Source: an uncultured Pseudomonadota bacterium (GTDB lineage Bacteria > Myxococcota_A > UBA796 > JAFGLY01). Taken from it: 64,000 nucleotides of DNA. Below the pieces are notes generated by a model that had not been told where the DNA came from, ran no database searches, and saw only the letters and a program-made list of their open reading frames with translations. This document shows positions 56,762-64,000 of the stretch, in pieces. The translations under genes and the position numbers were made by a program. How positions within the stretch are numbered: position 1 is the first letter of the stretch; every line of letters starts with the position of its first letter. Where the stretch lies: NCBI GenBank assembly GCA_937912125.1, contig CALDOK010000194.1, forward strand, positions 1-64,000, read 5' to 3'.

Positions 56762-57328
56762 ATGGCGGACCCATGGCCCGAAGCAGTGCAGCGGAGGAAC
56801 AAGCTGAGGCCGCGGCCCGTAGGCATGGCCGGCGCGCTGTTGGCGCTGGTGGTGGCGGTGGTCATCTTCATCGGGCTGGTGCTCTGGTACACGGTCAACC
56901 CTGCGGACTACCAGCCAAAGACGCTGGCGGCGTACGAGCCGGTCCACGACCTGGCGGCCCAGTGCCACGACCGCTACCCTCAGGGGGCCCGCGGCGCTGA
57001 GGACCACCTCGCGTTGGCTCTGCCCATGCTGGAGCGAGCGCGCTTCGACACCTCCTTTCATGAGTGGGACGAGCTCGAGGCCCTGTTCTGCCGCGCGCTG
57101 GCGGTGGACGCCGAGAGCCTGCCCGCGGTGCTCGGCTGGGCGGAACTGACCGCGCTGGGTGCTCTGGCCAGCCCACCTCGAAGTGGGGATCTGGAGCGAG
57201 CCTGGGCCCTGTTGTTGGCGGCGCACCGCTTCCAGCCTCAGGCTTCGGGGCTCGCGCGGGTGGGGGCTGTGCTCCACAAGGCGAGAAGCCGTTCGAACAC
57301 GCTTGACACCGAGCCCACCGTCCGGTAG
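56762..57328 (+). CDS. Single-pass membrane protein of unknown function
   Basis: A 188-residue protein with GGAGGAGCG before the ATG. A basic N-terminus (about 1-20) leads to one transmembrane helix (about 22-44; [20 protein letters not shown]). The following 140 residues are helical and TPR-like ([54 protein letters not shown]). It probably exposes a small TPR-type domain in the periplasm. Its stop codon lies inside the -10 box proposed for rplM. Confidence 0.72.
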   Translation: MADPWPEAVQRRNKLRPRPVGMAGALLALVVAVVIFIGLVLWYTVNPADYQPKTLAAYEPVHDLAAQCHDRYPQGARGAEDHLALALPMLERARFDTSFHEWDELEALFCRALAVDAESLPAVLGWAELTALGALASPPRSGDLERAWALLLAAHRFQPQASGLARVGAVLHKARSRSNTLDTEPTVR

Positions 57329-57331
57329 ATG
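57303..57331 (+). promoter_or_regulatory. Candidate promoter of rplM-rpsI
   Basis: TTGACA (57303-57308), a 17-base spacer and TAGATG (57326-57331). The extended forms TTGACACCG and TAGATGG match the rplY promoter candidate (29,137-29,165) in both boxes and spacing. The leader to the rplM start is about 55 nt. Confidence 0.5.
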
Positions 57332-57393
57332 GCCGGGGCTCGTTGCCAGCCCCTCAGGCTGGCTGCGCCCTTTGCGCCTCGAGGATGAATACT

Positions 57394-57828
57394 ATGAAGA
57401 CCTACAGCGCTAAGCCTGGCGACGTGACCGCGCAGTGGTTCGTGGTCGATGCCGAGGGTCAGACCCTTGGCCGGCTCGCCACTCGCATCGCCACGGTTCT
57501 GCGGGGCAAGCACAAGCCCCAGTTCACCCCCCACGTCGACACCGGTGACTTCGTCATCGTGCTCAACGCGGAGAAGGTGGAGCTCACGGGCCGCAAGCTC
57601 GAGCAGAAGCACTACCACAAGTACAGCGGCTACCCAGGAGGCCTGCGCTCCCTCAGCGCCGCCCAGGTGCGCGAGACCGATCCCGAGCGCATGATCATGC
57701 ACGCGGTCAAGGGCATGCTGCCCAAGAACCGCCTCGCTCGGCAGATCATCAAGAAGCTCAAGGTCTATGCAGGCCCTGAGCATCCCCACGAGGCGCAGCA
57801 GCCCGTGGCGTTCCCGGACCACGTGTAG
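57394..57828 (+). CDS. rplM: 50S ribosomal protein L13
   Basis: A 144-residue L13, an early 50S assembly protein. Of two in-frame ATGs, 57394 has GAGG at 9 nt and gives [23 protein letters not shown], the family start. [35 protein letters not shown] and [15 protein letters not shown] are diagnostic. It precedes rpsI by 9 nt. Confidence 0.97.
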   Translation: MKTYSAKPGDVTAQWFVVDAEGQTLGRLATRIATVLRGKHKPQFTPHVDTGDFVIVLNAEKVELTGRKLEQKHYHKYSGYPGGLRSLSAAQVRETDPERMIMHAVKGMLPKNRLARQIIKKLKVYAGPEHPHEAQQPVAFPDHV

Positions 57829-57837
57829 GAGCCCAGC

Positions 57838-58239
57838 ATGGCCACTCAGTTCACCCAGTTCTATGGCACCGGCCGTCGCAAGAACGCCTGCGCTCGCGTC
57901 TTCCTCCGTCCCGGCGGCACCGGCCGCATCACGGTCAACGGTAAGGATGTCGAAGACTACTTCGAGCGTGAGACCGCCAAGATGGTCCTGCGGGCTCCCT
58001 TGGTCATCACCGAGACCCACGAGACCTTCGACGCGTACGTGACCGTTCGCGGCGGCGGTAAGTCCGGCCAGGCCGGCGCCATCCGTCACGGCCTGTCCCG
58101 CGCGCTGGTCGAGTCCAACCCGGATCTCCGCCCCGCTCTCAAGAAGGCCGGCTTCCTTACCCGCGACGCCCGCATGGTCGAGCGCAAGAAGTACGGTCAG
58201 CCTGGCGCCCGCAAGCGGTACCAGTTCTCCAAGCGCTAG
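57838..58239 (+). CDS. rpsI: 30S ribosomal protein S9
   Basis: A 133-residue S9, whose C-terminal KR tail reaches the P-site t[43 protein letters not shown] and the end [18 protein letters not shown] identify it. It is co-transcribed with rplM; a hairpin follows. Confidence 0.97.
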   Translation: MATQFTQFYGTGRRKNACARVFLRPGGTGRITVNGKDVEDYFERETAKMVLRAPLVITETHETFDAYVTVRGGGKSGQAGAIRHGLSRALVESNPDLRPALKKAGFLTRDARMVERKKYGQPGARKRYQFSKR

Positions 58240-58262
58240 AACGCCGCAGTCGGCGCATCGCA

Positions 58263-58285
58263 GGCCGTCCCTTCTCGGGGCGGCC
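58263..58285 (+). terminator. Hairpin after rpsI
   Basis: GGCCGTCCC pairs with GGGGCGGCC (9 bp with one G-U pair) around TTCTC. It lies 24 nt after the rpsI stop in the 75-base gap before kdsB. Only two T residues follow, so it is a moderate candidate. Confidence 0.42.
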
Positions 58286-58314
58286 TTGCTGCGAGTGGAG
58301 GTTAGCAGGGGACC

Positions 58315-61317
<3,003 letters not shown>

Positions 61318-61321
<4 letters not shown>

Positions 61322-62034
61322 GCGCGCCGCTGCTCCGTGCATGTGGGCTGCACAAGGCCTTCGGTGGCCGGGCCGTGGTCCAGGGCGTCGACCTCGAGGT
61401 CGGGGCTGGCGAGGTGGTCGGACTGCTGGGCCCCAATGGGGCCGGCAAGACCACGGTGTTCCGCATGCTCACGGGCCTGCTCGTTCCCGACAAGGGCGCC
61501 GTGTTCCTGGGGGAGCAGGACATCACGGGCCTGCCGCTGCATGCCCGCGCGCGCCGCGGCTTGGGCTATCTGGCCCAGCAGCCCACCGTGTTTCGTGGGC
61601 TGAGCGTGCGCGCCAACGTGGAGCTGGTCCTCGAGGCGCGGGGGCGGCCGCGCACCCTGGCCGACTCCTACCTGGCCGACGCAGGGCTCGAACACCTGGC
61701 TCGCGCCGCCGCCGAGACCCTCTCGGGGGGAGAACGACGACGCCTCGAGATCGCCCGCTGCCTGGCGGGGGAGCATGAGGTGTTGCTGCTGGACGAGCCC
61801 TTCGCAGGGGTGGATCCGGTGGCAGTGCAGGATCTGCAGAGGCGAGTGGTGGATCTGGCCCGGCGCGGGCTCGGCATCCTGCTGACCGATCACGCGGTGC
61901 GGGAGGCCATGGGGGCTTGCCAGCGCGTGGTGGTGATCGATGGGGGCGTCGTGCAGTGCACCGGCAGCCCGGAGCAGGTGGTGCTGGACCCCCGAGTGCG
62001 TGAGCGCTACCTCGGCCAGGATTATGTTCCCTGA
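61318..62034 (+). CDS. lptB: LPS export ABC transporter ATP-binding protein
   Basis: A 238-residue ATPase that powers LPS extraction with LptF and LptG. GTG 61318 overlaps the previous stop (GTGA). Walker A is GPNGAGKTT (38-46), the Q-loop is YLAQQPTVFRGLSV, the signature LSGGERRRLEIAR, Walker B LLLDEPFAGVDP, and the switch His is in LLTDHAVREAM. The ending RERYLGQDY is typical of LptB. It precedes rpoN, the usual order. Confidence 0.95.
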
Positions 62035-62109
62035 AGGCGCTCGAGGCTGATTTTCATCACGGGGGTTGCCGCCGGAGCATGGGGGGATTCCCTTCTGGGG
62101 TGCATGCTG

Positions 62110-62115
62110 TACAAT
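62110..62115 (+). promoter_or_regulatory. -10-like box upstream of rpoN
   Basis: TACAAT is a five-of-six match to a sigma-70 -10 element, in the 213-base gap between lptB and rpoN. No good -35 lies 16-18 bases before it. It would leave a leader of about 125 nt before rpoN. Confidence 0.4.
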
Positions 62116-62179
62116 GAGTTCATCGAGGAGCCGAATGGTCCAGGTGTCAGCAGTGTTGCAGCTTTCCTGTCTCTGTAGC

Positions 62180-62212
62180 GGTGCCTCCGCAGCCCCAGGA
62201 ACCTGGGGCACC
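62180..62212 (+). promoter_or_regulatory. Hairpins in the rpoN leader
   Basis: GCCCCAGG and CCTGGGGC form an 8-bp stem with an AA turn (62192-62209). Its right arm can instead be used by GGCACC (62207-62212) pairing with GGTGCC (62180-62185). The two folds are partly exclusive. They lie about 40 nt before the start codon and could affect termination or initiation; no ligand motif is recognised. Confidence 0.3.
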
Positions 62213-62247
62213 TCCTACGAGCCCCCTCCCTCCGAGCGTTGGTGAAC

Positions 62248-63681
62248 ATGCTGCTCGAGCTCAAGCAGAGCCTGAAGCTCTCCCAACAGCTGGTCATCAC
62301 ACAGCAGATCCAGCAGGCCATCAAGCTGCTGCAGCTCACCCATCTCGAGCTGGTCACCGAGGTCCAGCAGGAGATGGTCGAGAACCCCACCCTCGAGGAA
62401 CAACCGGGCACCTCGTCCGCCACGGCCGTGAGCAGCGAGCTGCGTGACGCCCAGGTCCCCGACCGATCCAGCGAGCACGAGTCCGGGGCCGACGGGGGTG
62501 ACAAGATCGACTGGGAGAGCTTCCTCTCCGGCTACACCTCCGGCCAGCGCACCGGGCCCAGTGCAGGCAACTACGAAGACCTGCCGCCCATCGAGGCCAA
62601 CCTGGTCCAGGCCGACTCCTTGGCCGATCACCTGTCGTGGCAGCTCCAGATGCAGAGCGCCACGGACGACGAGCATGCGGCCGCCCGCACCATCATCCAC
62701 AACCTCGATCACCGCGGCTACCTGACGGTGAGCCTCGAGGCCGTCGCCGACCAGGCTGGGGTGGACATGGATTCCGTCGAGGGCGCGCAGGAGATCGTCC
62801 TGGCCCTCGACCCGCTGGGCTGTGGCGCGCGGGATCTCAGCGAGTGCCTGCTGGTGCAGGTCAAGCTGATGCACCCCGAGGACCCGTTCCTCCCCCTGAT
62901 CATCCGCGACCACCTGGGCAACATCGAGAAGCGCAACTACAACGCCATCGCCCGGGACCTCGGCATCGAGCTCGAGGACGCCATCGAGTACCACCGGATG
63001 ATCCAGAAGCTGGAGCCCATCCCCGGTCGGAACTTCGCGTCCACCGATGGCCAGTACATCACGCCCGACATCTACGTGCTGAAGATCGGCAGCGAGTGGC
63101 ACATCGTGCTCAACGAGGACGGGCTGCCCAAGCTGCGGGTCAGCCCCTACTACGAGCGCATGCTGCGAGGCGGCATCGCGACCAAGGAAGACCGCGACTA
63201 CATCAAGGGGCGCATCCAGTCGGCCGCGTTCCTGATCCAGTCCATCCATCGGCGGCAGCGCACCATCTACCGGGTAGTCAAGTCCATCCTCGACAAGCAG
63301 ATGGACTTCTTCGAGCATGGGGTCTCTCGCCTCAAGCCCATGGTGCTGCGCGACGTGGCCGAGGACATCGGCGTGCACGAGTCCACTGTCTCCCGCGCCA
63401 CCACCAACAAGTACGTCCAGTGTCCGCAGGGCGTGCTCGAGCTCAAGTTCTTCTTCAACGCGGCCATCCCCAAGGTCGGGGGCGGCGACGTGGCGTCCGA
63501 GGCGGTCAAGAGCCGTATTCGACAGCTGATCTCCAAGGAAGACGTGAAGAACCCCTTGTCGGACCAGGCGCTGGTGGAGATGCTCCGGGCGGAGGGCCTC
63601 AAGGTGGCCCGACGCACGGTGGCCAAGTACCGCGACGAGCAGGGCATCCTGCCATCCTCCAGACGCAAGAGCGTCTTTTGA
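62248..63681 (+). CDS. rpoN: RNA polymerase sigma-54 factor
   Basis: A 477-residue sigma factor for enhancer-dependent promoters. ATG 62248 gives MLLELKQSLKLSQQLVITQQIQQAIKLLQL, the standard region I; GTG 62239 would add three residues. A Glu/Ser-rich region II (about 50-115) follows. The core-binding domain is about 120-300 (LDPLGCGARDLSECLLVQ). The helix-turn-helix is about 355-400 (LRDVAEDIGVHESTVSRATTNKY). The RpoN box ARRTVAKYRDEQGILPSSRRK is near the end and reads the -24 element. Position after lptB and before hpf is conserved. Confidence 0.97.
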   Translation: MLLELKQSLKLSQQLVITQQIQQAIKLLQLTHLELVTEVQQEMVENPTLEEQPGTSSATAVSSELRDAQVPDRSSEHESGADGGDKIDWESFLSGYTSGQRTGPSAGNYEDLPPIEANLVQADSLADHLSWQLQMQSATDDEHAAARTIIHNLDHRGYLTVSLEAVADQAGVDMDSVEGAQEIVLALDPLGCGARDLSECLLVQVKLMHPEDPFLPLIIRDHLGNIEKRNYNAIARDLGIELEDAIEYHRMIQKLEPIPGRNFASTDGQYITPDIYVLKIGSEWHIVLNEDGLPKLRVSPYYERMLRGGIATKEDRDYIKGRIQSAAFLIQSIHRRQRTIYRVVKSILDKQMDFFEHGVSRLKPMVLRDVAEDIGVHESTVSRATTNKYVQCPQGVLELKFFFNAAIPKVGGGDVASEAVKSRIRQLISKEDVKNPLSDQALVEMLRAEGLKVARRTVAKYRDEQGILPSSRRKSVF

Positions 63682-63768
63682 GAGACGTCTACATGAGACT
63701 ACCCTTGGGTGGGGACAACCAGTCACGGCGCGAGCTCGGCTCGTGCAATCAACCCTGAAGGAGACCCG

Positions 63769-64000
63769 ATGCGATTCGAGGTTACGTTCCGCAACACCAA
63801 GACCACGGATGCCCTCGTACAACGCGCCGAGCGCAAGTTCGCCAAGGTGGCCAAGCACCTGCGAGAGCCCATCGACGCGCACATGGTGGTCCAGGTGGAC
63901 AAGCACCGTCACATGGCCGAGATCAACGTCACGACGGCGCGCGAGACCTTGAAGGTCCAGGAAGAGACCGACGACATGTACCGCACCATCGATCGGGTGA
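63769..64000 (+). CDS. hpf: Ribosome hibernation promoting factor (3' end outside window)
   Basis: The first 77 codons are present. ATG 63769 has AAGGAG 6 nt upstream. MRFEVTFRNTKTTDALVQRAERKFAKVAKHLREPIDAHMVV with a later KHRHMAEINVTTARETL segment matches the beta-alpha-beta-beta-beta-alpha fold of HPF/RaiA, which dimerises or silences idle 70S ribosomes. The window ends inside the second helix. It follows rpoN as in most proteobacteria. Whether it is the short or long form cannot be seen. Confidence 0.93.
   Translation, partial: MRFEVTFRNTKTTDALVQRAERKFAKVAKHLREPIDAHMVVQVDKHRHMAEINVTTARETLKVQEETDDMYRTIDRV

Overview
The window is GC-rich chromosomal DNA from a Gram-negative bacterium. It most resembles the Myxococcota or another former deltaproteobacterial lineage. 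The evidence is many short lipoproteins with Asp-rich calcium-type repeats, a Myxo-CTERM-like sorting segment, two large Ser/Thr kinases plus a PP2C phosphatase and an FHA protein, and outer-membrane functions (LPS export, KdsB, beta-barrel proteins). No phage, insertion sequence, CRISPR array or biosynthetic cluster is visible. Genes are tightly packed and only one gene-free stretch slightly exceeds 300 bases.

Layout: 1-5,011 is a minus-strand block of envelope proteins: a partial lipoprotein, an Ig-domain/beta-barrel protein, a thioredoxin-like lipoprotein with an in-frame UGA, and a flippase-like membrane protein. 5,130-12,553 holds a small unknown gene, metH, an unknown gene, queE and a transmembrane Ser/Thr kinase. 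12,751-16,553 runs plus: a thioredoxin-like lipoprotein, an FG-GAP lipoprotein, tsaE, comEA and rnc. 16,527-27,935 mixes gshA, another thioredoxin-like lipoprotein, a parvulin lipoprotein, a serine protease, a kinase-ATPase-TPR regulator, a DUF429 protein, an NYN/LOTUS protein and a TPR lipoprotein. 28,049-37,672 is tRNA-Gln, prs, rplY, pth, hppA, rpsF-rpsR-rplI, dnaB, an unknown gene and an FHA protein, ending in a strong terminator. 37,819-41,091 has an HTH-receiver regulator, xdhC, an M23 peptidase and a PP2C phosphatase. 41,349-52,700 carries secA and the run rpsB-tsf-pyrH-frr-uppS-cdsA-rseP-tsaB, then a DUF465 gene and an Asd-like gene. 52,871-64,000 has a two-module surface protein, truA, a FYDLN gene, rplM-rpsI, kdsB, pyrG, a LptC/LptA-like lipoprotein, lptB, rpoN and the start of hpf.

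The most notable feature is at 3,247-3,912 (minus). A UGA codon sits exactly where a homologous lipoprotein in this same window (12,751-13,632) has the first Cys of its CxxC redox motif, giving a U-x-x-C motif. The frame stays open to a sensible C-terminus, and a perfect 6-bp hairpin with a G-containing 5-nt loop begins 13 nt after the UGA. I read this as a selenocysteine-containing, envelope-anchored thioredoxin-fold lipoprotein. Conventional gene calling would truncate it at the UGA.

Other points to examine: an internal Myxo-CTERM-like segment followed by a second export-like segment and a barrel-like domain; an Asd homologue without its catalytic Cys; a kinase-ATPase lacking the Walker A lysine; mutually exclusive hairpins in the rpsF leader; and a shared promoter pattern before rplY and rplM.
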